Of a stretch of 64,000 nucleotides of DNA, positions 35,701 to 48,295 are shown in pieces; position 1 is the first letter of the stretch; the number at the start of each line of letters is the position of its first letter. The notes beneath the pieces were generated by a model that did no database searches, was not told the DNA's origin, and saw nothing but the letters and a program-made list of their open reading frames with translations. The position numbers were made by a program, and so were the translations under genes. Source of the DNA: Mesodorylaimus sp. YZB2_4. Its lineage: Eukaryota > Nematoda > Enoplea > Dorylaimida > Dorylaimidae. The DNA is taken from assembly GCA_030248295.1 (NCBI GenBank), contig JASANH010000606.1, forward strand, positions 1,364,001 through 1,428,000, in the 5' to 3' direction.

Positions 35701-38700
35701 AAAGGTAAGGCATGGCGGGATGTCGCACTGATATTTCGATGGTGGATTTAGCTGACCAGTTGCTTCTGCTTATGCTTTACCACATCGAGTATGCACACTC
35801 GAGGGTGAAGGGGATGCACATCATCAAGTATGGCGTAGGACCCTGGGTAGGTACCCTTATTTGTGATGTATTACGAGAGTGAGCCCTGAACCACCTTCCT
35901 ATGAGTACTTTATCTCTTCACTAACACATTCACTGTGAAGGCACAGAGGAATGGAATGTTGTAGAAGAAGGTGAAAAGGCCTATTGCTTGGGTTAGAGGG
36001 AGCGAGAAGAGAGTGATACAAGTCAGTCTTTCAGAAAAAGTATGAGATGGAATTCGAAAATCGCTGGAGTACACGATATCTCCTCATTTATACTGTCGGC
36101 TAAAAACTGTCGAGGGTCCTGCTGTGCATGTCTTACAGGGGTACCTCTGGGATCTCATTTAAAAGCATGTTAACCCCTAAGATGACGGATTTACAAAAAA
36201 TGATGGAATGGTTGTTAGCAAGTGCGATTTCGAACGTTCATTGTGAAAAAACAGCTATAAATACTGGTTTTTTGTCAAATTCAGCCAAATCAAGAAATGT
36301 CGGGAGCATTTGCGTATATGTAAATTACCCTCTACCCCCTCCAGCATGTGGACCTTACCCATACTAGCAAATTATTCACAAAATGATTTGCCTGACCGCG
36401 AGTCGAACACTCGCTTGTTTGAGAAGCCGATGCCCAATCCAATAGACACTAAAATTAGTTACTTTGTGTATCGATAATCTTTCTGACCTGGGTTTACCTT
36501 ATGTGTTTCAGGCCCTGGTACAATGAAGAATTCGAATGCAGCTGCCGCGGTTGAAGGCTTCTGCTTGGTGCAAGAGCCGAATGGAACGGCCTATTTCGAG
36601 TGCTTTGTGTCGCCACCTTCGTCAAGGACCAGTTCGGTAAGCCCATCTTGGTTCTATGCTGACAGTCAAGTAACATTGCGTGTTTAGGTGCATGCCACCC
36701 AACACCACGTGCCGCCCGATTGGACGTGTAACAATATCGCCAATGGCAATGACGACAGCGACATGCGGTCGGTGGCTGGTTCTTCCGTCCGTCAGTCGAG
36801 CACCCAAACGAGTCCTGGTGATCGACAGAGGAAATTCAGTGCGAGTGAAAAGATGATGGTCAATCGTAGCTCGAGGATGGCCGCTCGTTCCAAACCCATT
36901 GTCAAAGTGGCATCGCAAAACGCCCCTGTGGCTGCGAATAATCAGAGCGGTCCCGTGCTGTCGGCTATGTCGCCCTCGATCGCCGACAGTATCCGAAGCG
37001 TATTCGCCGCTCTGCTATGGCATGAACAAGTCGTGCATGATGCTATGGCATGCTCGGCTTATTTGAAGTTTCATCCTGCCTTGCAACGAGTCCAGTTCCG
37101 CCAAGAACCTATGACATTGGCGGCGAATGGCGGTGGCTTGAACGTGTCGGCCATGATGGTCAATAATGATTATTTCCAATCGAATATCCCCATCGGACTG
37201 CAAATGCTCCATTCGTTGTGGAAGGAAGTTTTTAGTGCCGTCCAAACAGTGATAGAGAAGCATTGGATTCTGCCCAGTCCTCCCATGGCCGTCAAGACTC
37301 CGGATCAACGACCTTTCGGATCAGCCGTGCCCCCGTTGCACCAGCAGAATCAGGATAGCGTTCAACAGCAACAGCAGCTCCAATTTTGCGAATTGTGCGA
37401 AGGTTGGTTCCCTCAAACGGTCACTCTGCATATGCGTTCAGTGCATCCTGGGTGCGGGTCGCACGCCGGTGGTCAGGGGTATAATAGTCTCGGACGATAC
37501 ACGGGCGGCTGGACGGGCAATTGCGGCGACGGTGGTCTGGGCTCGTCGCCTTGGTACTTGCTGTGTCATCGGTGCCGAGCCAATTTCTTGCAGACGACGG
37601 ACACTCAACGGCAGCGTCAGAGACGGGACAAGGCCAGGCTGTTTCGTATTTCGGCTGGAAACGTGGAACCGCAACGCGTCTTGAAGAACAATGCCATGTT
37701 CCTGTTGGAGTTGAATATGCGAGACGACGACGAGTCATTCTCGAGTAAGACTTCTGGCCCGGACGAGAGCAGTTTGGGAGGTGGTGGAACCGGCTTGAAA
37801 AATAGGCCGTCGAGATTGGTTCAAACTGCGAAGCCATCCGATTGGGTCGTGAACTTATTCCCTCGCCAGACAGCCGCTAGTACAAGCAGCGATGAAAGTA
37901 ATGGGGCCGGCGGGTCATCAAGATTGAGAAGCCGAGACTCGACTCATAACGGACCGTTGACGGAGGTGATCGCGGAAGGTGCTGGCCCTATTTTGGACGG
38001 TCATGCGTTCGCATCGGATCCAGTAAGTGAAGGAGTTTGTGGGGTCTGCGTGCTAGCAGATAAGAGGAGCCTGTGGCTGAACTGCAAAAATTGCTCGTTC
38101 AGTCTGGATGCTATAGTGACTAGACTCGGTTACAGTCGCTGGTGCAGCGGTGAAAGAAAGATGTCTTACATTGCCTGGTCGGCGGAGACTCCCTAGCTGG
38201 CAGAGGACGCATTGTTCCTTCTGAACTCCTAGTGGTGAGTACTCGTCCTCCAACCCGCCAGGGTCGATTTGCGACGAGGGTCGTTGAATCCAGTGCTATG
38301 GTTTTCCCCAGGGATAACAGCTGACATCTGACATTGACACACGCTGCTGCTGTATGGACCTTACCAACAGGGGACAGCAGGAACATGTTCTTAATGAAAG
38401 GGCCAAAACTTATCGTCCCTCAGAGAGGTACCCAGGGTGGGTGCAAAGAAACTTGGTTGCAGTCTGACGTGGCAAAGCACTTAACTTTTCAGGGCCCAAA
38501 ACTGTCGAAGACGGACGACGAGATGAGTCTACCGAGCAGCGAGCCAGCGAGTGGTCAGCAACCAATGTCGATCGCCCGTCGAACACGGACGTCCTCAATC
38601 ATGATTCCGGGCTCGGCATCCGATTTTCAATGCCTAGCCAGCCCATCGCACGCTTTGCAAGCAGCCGTGCGTTTGGACACAACTAATTCATCAGTGCAAG

Positions 38701-41700
38701 CCACCTTGCGTCGTCCATCGATCGCGTTCGTCATACAGCATCACGATCTGTCCCACGTCCGCGGGGCCATGCGATTGTCCGTCATTCGAACTGTGCTTCT
38801 CGAACATTCTTTCCAAGTTTTCATATGGTTATTGAGGAATGGGACGAGTCCGACGGCCGTCGTCGATGTGCTCCTTCATTTCGTGACGGCCATGATGAAC
38901 TTGAAATCAGCACCACCCCAGCAAGCGACCAATTTCAGTGCCGATAAAACATTGCCTCATCCATTGAAGCTGACTCTATTGGCTGGGGCTATTCGGCAAG
39001 GAGTGGTAAGACAGTTCCACTCATTCTTGCATACGATCGCAGGCGTACTTCGACATCACGAGCGAGTGTCATTCGATGCGTTGCGAGGGTGTCTTCGATC
39101 GTTTATGTTCCAATTTACGACCCACGACCAAGATCTGATTTTGAAATCGAAGATTCTCTCAACTCTGAGTAGCATAATGTCCGATCGACGGGATGAATCG
39201 TCGTCATTGACGAACTTTTTCAATCGCGGTGCTCGACTGTCATTGTGGAGTTCCATGACCGAACTGGAAGAGCTGGTCGATTTGACTCGCCTACTCACAG
39301 TTGAAGCGACTAGTCGCCGAGCCATGGTGCCGAGTTTGTTGGACGGTACGACCGAGACATTTTGGGAAAGCGGAGATGAGGAGAAGGGCAAGACTAAGAT
39401 ACTCACCGCGCGCTGGCCATCCGACCACAGCTCATTGCCCATTTTATTATCGATTTACATCGACAATTGCCAAGATATTCGACACAGGACCAGCCAAGTG
39501 TCGTTCACTGCAATCGTCAATGGCGAACCGAGAAAACGATTGAAAACGCAAACATTGGAAACGCAATTTGTGGGTTGGGTCAAGTGCTACGTGGCCTTGT
39601 ACGGGGCGGTGTGCATTGAGCTGAAGAGTCCGGACCCGTATGTACGACTGCGACAGATATTCCTGTCGGGCGTTGTTAGAAGGGAATTGCCAGTCAATGA
39701 AGCACAGCAACAGCCCATGATGAAGCATTCGCCCTCTGTCATTATGCAATTCGATGCAGTGCAGACGGACGCGTTCGACTTGTTCCAATTATTGGCTTCG
39801 AATGCATTCGGAGACGCGAGCGAAGGGTCGGGCAACGCGGCTGGCACTGGGCACAATCTGCAACAACAAGTATTGAATATTTTGTTTAGCCGAAATCAAA
39901 TGCACGCTTTGCAAAGCTATGTCTCGTCGCAAATGGTGAACGCGTTGGAACGAGAAATCCTGTTATTGAGGGACAAGCTGAAACGAAATTACACGTATTG
40001 CTGCGGCCTGATGACAATGTTGTCGCGGGTCAGCTCGTCGCATACGGGACGACAGAGTATCTTATCGAAGACAGTTCTCCTGTCGTCCTTGTCCGAATTG
40101 CCCTTGTTCTCTTCGCCCGTTGTGCAGTGTCAAGCTTTGGAGACCATCGAAAAACTGGTGGCAGTCTTCGATCCGAAACGGGCGAATGCTGATGCGCTTG
40201 TGGGCAATTTGCTGATTCTGATCACAAAGGCGTTGACGTTGCAGATTCGACAAAGACCATCGCAGGTGTCGAAGACGATTACGGCCTCGTCGATTTTAGC
40301 GGAAGAAGGTCGTTTATTGAAGTGGCACGCTTATCGATCGACCTCAACGCAGATAGCTCAATTCGCAACCAAGTTCTTGACCGATACAGCGGCGAATGAG
40401 AAGTACGGATTGGCGTGGTCGACCGCCGTCAAGACAACAGTGGCCAATGAGATCGCCTCGTTGGCTCTGTTGGGCAATGACGTTCGCGATTCGCCAGTGG
40501 CCGTCAAACAACCATCTTTTTGGCTCGCGGCTGGAGCACTGTGCGTGTGCCAACACCAGGATTGGTTGCAGTATTCACCAGCATGGCGATCACTATTGTC
40601 CAAGGCCAGCGTGCAAGCAACACTGTGCGAGAACCACGACGATGGCAGGACTATGGCCGTGGTTTATTGCGAGCATTGCAAACTGCACATGTGCGCCGAC
40701 TGCTCGTCGGTTTTGCATTTGAATAGAAAAAGTCGAACACACGTCATGCAACAATTGGCCACTGCAGACACGCAGGTTCAGGTAAGGTGCCTTGAAGTGG
40801 AGGGGTACGTTTACTCAAACCTAGGGTTCTTGGTGGGGTCACCCGCTCATCACAGCTTGGGTGCATGGCTACACACATGGGTGGCTGTAGGTGCATTAGA
40901 GCCACAACCTGTTTCCGCGTCCAGGGACAGACACTGTCGATAGATGGAGGGTAATCCAACTCATGCCAGGGCATACGACAGGAACGGGACCTTGTAGGCT
41001 ACGAGTACTACATAAGCGGTGTTAACTCTCAGTATGGGAGTGTTGTGGCTGTACGTGGCGGCTATGCCGTAGAACTGTTGCGGGCCCTAATGGATATCCT
41101 TGTCACCCGTGCCCGCCCCTGACTAAAGTTAGGTGTACGCGTACAGTGCAGAGGCGTGCCTGTTGCACGGATATGGTCGGAGTAAACAGTGTGACACGTT
41201 TTCTGTTTCAGGTTATCGTTCACGAAACCTGCAGTCGACTCAAACTGAATTGGCTTTTGCTGTCGGTGGATCGAAGTACAATGAATGGCATGGCAGAATT
41301 TCGACCAGTCGATGCCATGATGCATTCTTCAACCGTACAGCGATCGATCGGTGCGCTGGTGGGGCCGAGACGATGTCGTTTCTGCGATGCCCCAACTTCG
41401 ACTGAACTACACGACACGTGCACACGGTCAGAATGTCAGACCTTGTTGGTGGCGGCGTGCCGGAGGACCCTAGCCTGCGGGCACATATGCGGAGGTGTGG
41501 TGAACGAGATTGGCTGCCCGCCGTGTCTCAGGTAAGACAATTGGCTGGTCCAGGTCTGCTCGTCATTCACACCTTTGCTATTTCCAGGTGTCACGACGCC
41601 TCTTTGAAGCAAGACAGCGACGATATGTGCGTCATATGGTAGGGCGCTGCTGGCCTGTTATTCACTCTTTTAACGCCTGTTCATTATAGCTTTACTGAAA

Positions 41701-43202
41701 CACTGGCGGCGGCTCCGATCGTTCAATTGAGTTGTGGTCACGTGTTCCATTACCACTGCTGCCGGGCGACGTTGTCTCGTCGTTGGCCCGGTCCCCGGAT
41801 GACATTCGCGTTCATGTGCTGCCCCATTTGCAAAGTGCCCATGGATCATGCGGCTCTGGGCGATCTTCTCAACCCACTGGTCGAGCTGCGGGAGGATGTG
41901 CGGCGAAAGGCCGTTGTGCGGCTGGAGTACGATGGTCTGGCGCAGTGCAGCCAAGTGACGGCGCCTGGTGGGGCTTATTCCAACGATCCAGCTGCGTTCG
42001 CTATGGACAGGTTAGGACTGGCGATGACTGCAGCGAGCCTTGTGAGCCAGGGTACTCACGAGGGAACATCGCCAGCCGTTAAGTCAAACTTTGGAAAACA
42101 CAAAATTGTAATATGTTTCCAGGTGCAAAAGAGAGCGCTGTGCAAAATATCAGAGGCGTCTGGCCAACTGGTCAGCAGTGGTCAGCGCTTAGAGGACAGC
42201 GAAATTTTTCAATTCTACTGAATTTTTTGGTTTTTTCTGGAAAAACTCGAACCAGAGTGTAGGAAGCTTAAACTCGAAACTCCGAACCAAAAAACCGAGT
42301 TTAGAAAGAACTCTGCATGTTTTCCTCAACGCTCGGCTTCTTTACCACACAAAATTTCAGGACTTGAGACGCTGACCACAACTGACCAGTTGGCCAGACG
42401 CCTCTATTTTGCACGGAGCTTTCTTTTTCACCTATGAGCATATTACAATTTTTCGTTTTCCAAAGTTCGACTTGACAGTTGGCGATGTTCCCTTGTCAGT
42501 TAGTCTTTGCTGGGGAGATTACTGTAGCTCATGCAGGAGCGTGCAAGGTGAATGGCTTCGGGTGATCAGCATTGCGATCACTGCCAACTAACCATGACGA
42601 CTACTGTGTTGGACTATGGACTACTCCTGACTGGTTCTCGATTTGCATCGATGATAACCTGCTTTCTAGTTTCGGGCCCGTTAGTGCCATATGCTGATCC
42701 TCTCCCATTTTTTCTGGGTCTGCCCTGATCGCTTGGCAGGTCCACAAGTGTAGCTGTGCTAACTTGCATTAATTTCAGATACGCCTATTACCTCTGTCAC
42801 AAATGCCAGAAACCGTATTTCGGCGGCGAGGCTCAATGCCAACAACTCAACAGTTCCAATGACTACAACCCGACGGAGCTGCTGTGCGGTGGGTGCTCAG
42901 ACGTGTCTCGCGCCCAGATCTGCCCTCGCCATGGCACCACCTATTTGGAGTATAAATGTCGTTATTGCTGTTCGATCGCAGTGTTCTTTTGTTTCGGCAC
43001 AACACATTTCTGTGCTGCATGTCACGACGATTTCCAACGTCTGGTCGCCCTGCCTCGGGATCAACTGCCCGCTTGTCCGGCTGGACCCCGAGCGACGCCA
43101 TTGGACGCCGGCGAGCAGTGCCCGTTGAAGGTGCACCACCCTCCAACGGGGGAGGAGTTCGCGCTGGGGTGTGGTATTTGTAGAAATTTATCCACTTTTT
43201 AG
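26728..43202 (+). CDS. MYCBP2: PHR-family E3 ligase (MYCBP2/Highwire/RPM-1)
   Basis: Fifteen exons keep frame and give 4171 aa: 26728-27585, 27640-29095, 29148-29506, 29676-30029, 30512-31451, 31891-32972, 33038-34832, 34898-35704, 36512-36636, 36688-38022, 38493-40781, 41212-41531, 41588-41638, 41690-42010, 42779-43202. In order: RCC1-like repeats (about 700-1000) split by a Cys-rich insert ([16 protein letters not shown]), two PHR domains (about 1190-1360 and 1660-1830), a filamin-like repeat (about 2330-2370), a C2H2-like finger ([17 protein letters not shown], about 2825), a DOC/APC10-like domain (about 3340-3440), B-box-like Cys/His (about 3750), and the C-terminal RING ([10 protein letters not shown]...CPICK) with tandem cysteine region. 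The family restrains axon growth and synapse formation through DLK/p38 degradation. Human MYCBP2 is a RING-Cys-relay ligase that esterifies threonine. Human is about 4680 aa and RPM-1 about 3770. Confidence 0.97.
36388..36445 (-). repeat. tRNA-like SINE head in MYCBP2 intron 8
   Basis: The minus strand reads TATTGGATTGGGCATCGGC, then GCGAGTGTTCGACTCGCGGT, again an A-box/B-box pair like those at 12.1 and 12.7 kb. The downstream tail, GGCAAATCATTTTG, resembles the 12.1-kb copy. It lies within the 807-nt intron 35705-36511, antisense to the host gene. Confidence 0.5.
42057..42497. repeat. Foldback element in last MYCBP2 intron
   Basis: The left arm (about 42057-42200) and right arm (about 42355-42497) are inverted copies with only scattered mismatches. 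Shared blocks include AGGCGTCTGGCCAACTGGTC at the left, with its reverse complement at the right, and GGGAACATCGCC at the outer ends. The spacer is about 150 nt. It sits between the exon ending at 42010 and the exon starting at 42779. The pre-mRNA would form a long, nearly complete double-stranded stem. No coding capacity is seen. Confidence 0.75.
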
Positions 43203-43447
43203 TTCTCTGCTTTGCATATCAACATTTTGCATAAGATTTGCTTCGTATTCTTCCTGCGTGATCTCTCGCATCGTTGTGCAGCTGTGTGATTTCGATGGCT
43301 GGTATTGCTTTAACATTCCGGAGGTGAGTGAATCGTGCAATTTGTATATCCTTTGTATGTTTGTATATCGGGCATTCGCATATCTCATGTTGCTATCGTA
43401 CAATGTGTTGCTCTTCGATTATCATATTCAAGAACCAAAGTATCAAC

Positions 43448-45294
43448 TCACGCATCTAAATAACCATAAACTCTTCTCAATTTTTCCTTCTTATTCCTGT
43501 TATGGTGATGTTTCTTATTGGGCAAAGCCCCTGTCGTAGTTTTCTTGGCACTTTTCACGTGAACCGCACCCGAAGAACCTTTGAAAAATGTACGATCGAT
43601 ATCAGCTGTTTTCGGTTTTTCGTTCAAGAGATGTCGGCGCTGTAAAACGGCCAACATTTCGCTTCGGTTTTCAATGACGGATTGGGGAACATCAGTCTCG
43701 CTGAAGTCATTATAATCTGACTGATCGATACTGGGCGGGGCGTGGCAGCAGAGAAGTCGACCATTGACGAAATCCTTGATAATAATTCTCGCAGCTCTCG
43801 ACGAATCTGGTATTCCTTTTGAACTCATGAAGCCACGAAGGAAAGCGTAGGCTGTCAATAGTTCTTGAGGAGTCGGTGCTCGATCCGATGCTTCGTATTC
43901 GCCCGGTTTCGGAAGCATAATGCCGTAAATACGTTCAAAAAGGCGCCGATCAATTCGTGAACAAATCAAGCCCACGGCCGGATTGTAATCCCGCATTTCA
44001 TCACAGGGTAAAATGCCGTTGACGATCATTTCCTCTTTGCTGACTACGAACGAGGGCATGACCAAACCCGGGCAATCGCACAGGCAGAATTTATCATCGA
44101 TAAACAGCGTTTGAAAATGTTTAGTTTTTCCTGGAGTCGCCGAAACAGCCACTTTCTTTTGTCCAATCAATTTATTAATGGTTGAACTCTTTCCAACATT
44201 TGGATAACCGACCATGCCCACCGTCAGCTTCTCATCGCTTTTATCCGGGCGAAGCGATTTGAGCAAGTCGAGAAATTGAGTACGATTTAGGATCTTAGCG
44301 TCGTCAGTCATATCGGGCACTTGGCTGCTCGAATCGTCCACAGCGGCTGGCGAGTCTTCGACATCATCTTCTACTTCCTCATCCGCCTCCGACTCGGATG
44401 CTTCTTGCTCATCGCCCACTCCACCTTCGTCTTCCTCGTCGTCGTCTGCCTTTTCCAAGCCGGATGATTCGTCGGTTGACCTTTGACTGCAGTCATCGTC
44501 CACGGTAGCAGCTGACCAAAAGGCGGCAAATATTCCTTGGGAACGAAAATAATGCGTCCACTGACGTCGTTGTTTTTCGGTCAATAAGTCGGCTTTATTG
44601 ACCAATATGAAATTGATCTTATCTTGGCCGACTTCCTTTACGTATGATTCTAAATCGAAACATCGGAAAAGAAGCGGATTCCTGGCATCGACGATTTGAA
44701 CCACGATATCGCTACGCTCAATGACTCGCCACAGTTGTCGCCACACTTCCAAATTCCTTTCGAATGGAGTGAGAAGGACGTGTTCCTCCTGAAAACAGTG
44801 TGCCATGCTAATTGTCCTTCCATGAATCATTTCGATCTTACCTGTTCCAAGGCAGCCAGTTCCCTCCTCCATTCGAGGAAACTTCGATTTTCGATCGTCT
44901 GCAACTCCAGTGCCGTCATCTCCGTCGACCACTGGGGACGTCTCGGAATACGAAGCCTGTCCTTCAACTTTTCTTGCGCTTCTTGAATCGTTTTCGTCTC
45001 ATTCTTTTTCCCCAATTCGATTAATTTATTATCATCGATGGAAATTATTTTGATATTCATATGCTCCGCCTCGAAATTTGTGCCAGCCAAATCCGCTTTG
45101 GCCAGGAATTCATCCAAATCGTTTTCTTCCACTATCGATTTGGCCACTTTCTCCTTTGATTTTGAACTGACATATCCGCTGCCCTCGCCATCGTCGTTCG
45201 CCTTTTTCGATCTTCTGACCGTCGGTTGTTTCTCCCTCGATTTGATAATCGCTCGACCCAAAGACGACAATTCATTCGATTTCTTAGCCGGCAT
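43448..45294 (-). CDS. LSG1: LSG1 large-subunit GTPase
   Basis: Two exons, 45294-44842 and 44788-43448, join in phase 0 and give 597 aa. The GTPase motifs are circularly permuted, as in the YlqF/LSG1 class: G4 (NKADL) precedes G1 (GYPNVGKSS), followed by TPGKTKHFQT and G3 (DCPGLV). Upstream of the GTPase, TPFERNLEVWRQLWRV is the typical LSG1 entry sequence. A long acidic insert (EEDEGGVGDEQEASESEADE) separates G4 from G1, as in other eukaryotic LSG1 proteins, and the C-terminus is basic (KKHHHNRNKKEKLRR). LSG1 acts in the cytoplasm and releases the export adaptor NMD3 from the 60S subunit. Its tail is convergent with MYCBP2 (245 nt apart), and ADRM1 lies 344 nt upstream on the same strand. 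Confidence 0.97.
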
Positions 45295-45638
45295 TTTCCT
45301 CTTCCTTAATAATAATTGTTAGGCAATACGACAGCTATTCGGTATTTCAGCTCTTTACTCCCTCGTGAATCCTGCGTGGTAAAATATAGTTTCAGCTGAC
45401 AGCCAGTACTGGAGCAAGCTTCGACCCAAACATGCCATTCCGACAGGCAGATCTAGATTCACATCATGGATACTTTTCAGACAATCCAGTTTTTATTAGC
45501 CCAATCACACCAGTATTAATCATAGACATGTCATACATATTTTTAGATAATGAAAATTTTGGCCTGAGCCATTAGACTCATAGTACACCAAACTGATACC
45601 AAAACTACACGTTCACAGTTTCTCCTTTCTCATAGGTC

Positions 45639-47968
45639 TCAATCCAAATCCATACCCTCGTCGTCCTGTTTATCCTTCTTGGGCGGCTGATCGGAACTCT
45701 CGCCGCCGTCCCTTTTCTTGCCTGCCTTCTTCCCCTTGTCACTTTCACCAGATTCACCTCCAGCCGCACCCTCACGTTCCAATATTTCGGCCACGGATTG
45801 AATATCTAAAAGGCCGAAGATCTTTATGGCCAAATTAGCTAGACCTACTCCTCCTACCTCCTCGAGCGCACGCTTCAATCGCACTCGGTGGCAGTCCGAA
45901 CTGAGACATCAGTGGTGCCAACTGCCCTGTCTGCAGCGCCGTACCGAACATATCTACTGCCTAAAATGAGCATCGGATTGGGGCCGCTCCTGTCTGTCGC
46001 TTGCGCAAAGCACCTAAGCTCAGCGGAGCAGTTTAAGTTAGTGCCTTGGCCTTCCTTTTTCAAATAATCATGCAAACCTTACGATTAGTCTCCAGGCCTA
46101 ATGCATTGCTACAGCTCTCTCCCAGGTAAGAACAAAAAGAAAATGACCTGTCGGAATTGTGGCGAGCGTATAGTATGCACTAATTCCGCCCTCGTCTTTT
46201 CAATCGGTTCCTCATCGGGTAAATGAGGCAGCAGTCGTGCCTCGTTTTCAGGTTTACCCACTGCTTCCTCAATGTTCCTTGCCGACAAGACCGACTCCAA
46301 ATCAACTGCGGCAGCTGCGAAGGTAACGAACTTTGGAATATCGGTTTCAGGCGCAGGCAGACAGAGCAGGGCACCCCAAGTATTAACTGCACTCACCACG
46401 CTCACCAGCAGGCTGCGACGGCGCGCCTCCTGAAATCAGATTACTCAGTAACTCAAACACCAGACGCTGGCGGTACGACTCACCACTCAAATTGGCCAAA
46501 ATGTTACGCAAATCAGTGACTTGAATAACTTGATGCGACGAATCAGAAGTCCGGGGAGCGCCAGGAACTACGCTGCCAGTCTCAGCAGCGCTACTGGCCA
46601 CAGCGGTGGCACCAGCCGTGGCCGTAGTTCCAGTAGTTGCCGGTTGAGTAGCGGCGATAGCCGACCTAAAGCAGATACGTATATGACAGTGAATATATAC
46701 ACGGAAAGAAGAAACTGCTTACTGCGTCGTAGTAGGAACTGCACTCGGCGGACTCACGCGCCGTGGTACCGACGTAGCTGGTGGAGCAGTCTCCGAGAAA
46801 CCGCCGAAACTAGCTCCGCTACTCCCACCACTGCCGCCCATCAAATCTAGAACAGAACTCGGAAAGGAGTGGAATCGCAAGCTAAAACCATAAATGTAGT
46901 AACTTACTCAACAACTGCATTAATTGCTGCTGGTCCATACCGGCCAAAGCGTTTTGTAAGTCCAATCGCTCCTCGTCTAAAAGACACGCATATATATGCT
47001 GTGGATGGAAGGGCGTCCAGACACCTAATTCTCACTCAAACGCAGTAGCAACAAAACTAAAAACAACCATGAAACTTACTGCCGCCGCCGCCACCACCTG
47101 ATCCCAAACCCAACAATTGGTTCATCATCGCAAACTGATCCATGCCGTCTTGCCCGCCTCCGCCACGACCAGCGCGACCCGATCCAGGAACTGGGGGATT
47201 GTTCAACAGTTCATTCACCTAACAAAAGTAGGACCAACTAGTTTCCACTGGGACAAAGCCTACAAATGCAAACTATACCTTCCGGCAATATTCCTCGTCC
47301 TTATCAGATTTTGGTTCCTAAATAAATAGGTGCACAATTAAAATCCATGAGTCTAAAGAACATAAACCCTTACTTGCATCCAGAAAAATAATTTCCTCGG
47401 CGAATTTTTGAATTTCAACAAAAATACACGGCCAGTTGTGCACTCATTCACGCGCACGAATTCAACATCGTCCGGGAATACGATCAAATCCTGAAAGAAA
47501 CCACATCTATGTTTATAAAGTGAATATGTACGTAGTTTTAACTGAGGGAACCGACTGTGAGACAGGCTGCAGTTTTCAAAGTCTGCCTGTGAGGTTTTGT
47601 GTGTCCCAACCACCCCAATCAAACTGGTGCCTTTTTTACATGTAAAAAGCCTTCTAAAAAGACGTCAACAGGTGCAAAGGTGGTGCAAGACTGTTCGTGT
47701 TTCGCTACTAGTCACAGGCACAGGCCTAGCCTTGAAGATCGACAAGCAAATGACTTACATCTTCGACAGCGCCCGTTGTGCGATCCTTCCAACAAAAATG
47801 CATCAAAGCATCGTCAGATTGGTTGATGTAGACCATTCCTTTTCGTTTATCGGGATGAACCGTGATCGGAGCACCCGTTTCTCCACCGCCACGAGTGAAC
47901 ATCTTGCCAGCTCGAAATTCAACCAAATGGGAACTTTGCTGTTGACGGACGTTCGAAAACAAGGCCAT
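45639..47968 (-). CDS. ADRM1: RPN13/ADRM1 proteasomal ubiquitin receptor
   Basis: Eleven exons, 47968-47759, 47490-47374, 47317-47279, 47218-47080, 46976-46908, 46846-46723, 46665-46484, 46429-46406, 46314-46148, 45960-45858 and 45805-45639, join in frame to 446 aa (human 407). The N-terminal Pru domain (about 14-125) has [31 protein letters not shown] and [10 protein letters not shown], the ubiquitin- and RPN2-binding fold. A Gly/Ser/Thr-rich linker follows, then the DEUBAD domain (about 310-400: [44 protein letters not shown]), which binds the deubiquitinase UCH37. The acidic end, DDEGMDLD, resembles the human MSLD end. It acts in the 26S proteasome 19S particle. Exon 8 is only 24 nt. The gene is divergent from CTF8. 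Confidence 0.96.
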
Positions 47969-48295
47969 TTTTCCTGCTTGGAAATAACTTGAATAATTTT
48001 AAGCAAAAGTCGGCTGAAACAAATCTACAAAGTGAGGCAGAGACACAGTAGCGCAGAGAAAATCAGCCGAACACGAAAACCGAAGAGAAAAAGCAAGAAT
48101 CAAGAAAGCGTTGCATTGTCATCGTTCGCGCACATCAGCAAGGACCATTCTGCATTGAACTTGTCAAACTGTTTGTGCGCAAAGGGCGGGAAAGTTTGAA
48201 TCCCTGGCGCCAAAGTTAGTGATAGTAGTGTTCGTCTGCTCTGCTTCAGATTAGAATAGTTAATTTCCAGCTGGTCCTTTTCTTTTCCAGACAAA
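47969..48295. promoter_or_regulatory. Divergent promoter region, ADRM1 and CTF8
   Basis: The start codons are 327 nt apart and divergent. A strong 3' splice-site-like sequence (TCTTTTCCAG) ends at 48290, five bases before the CTF8 ATG. It would fit a leader intron or trans-splicing. Shared promoter function is inferred from position. Confidence 0.4.

Noticed and set aside
45639-45884. 81-aa minus frame read as a separate small protein
   Set aside because: It reads through the 52-nt last intron of ADRM1. Splicing at 45858/45805 gives the expected [12 protein letters not shown] continuation of the DEUBAD domain.
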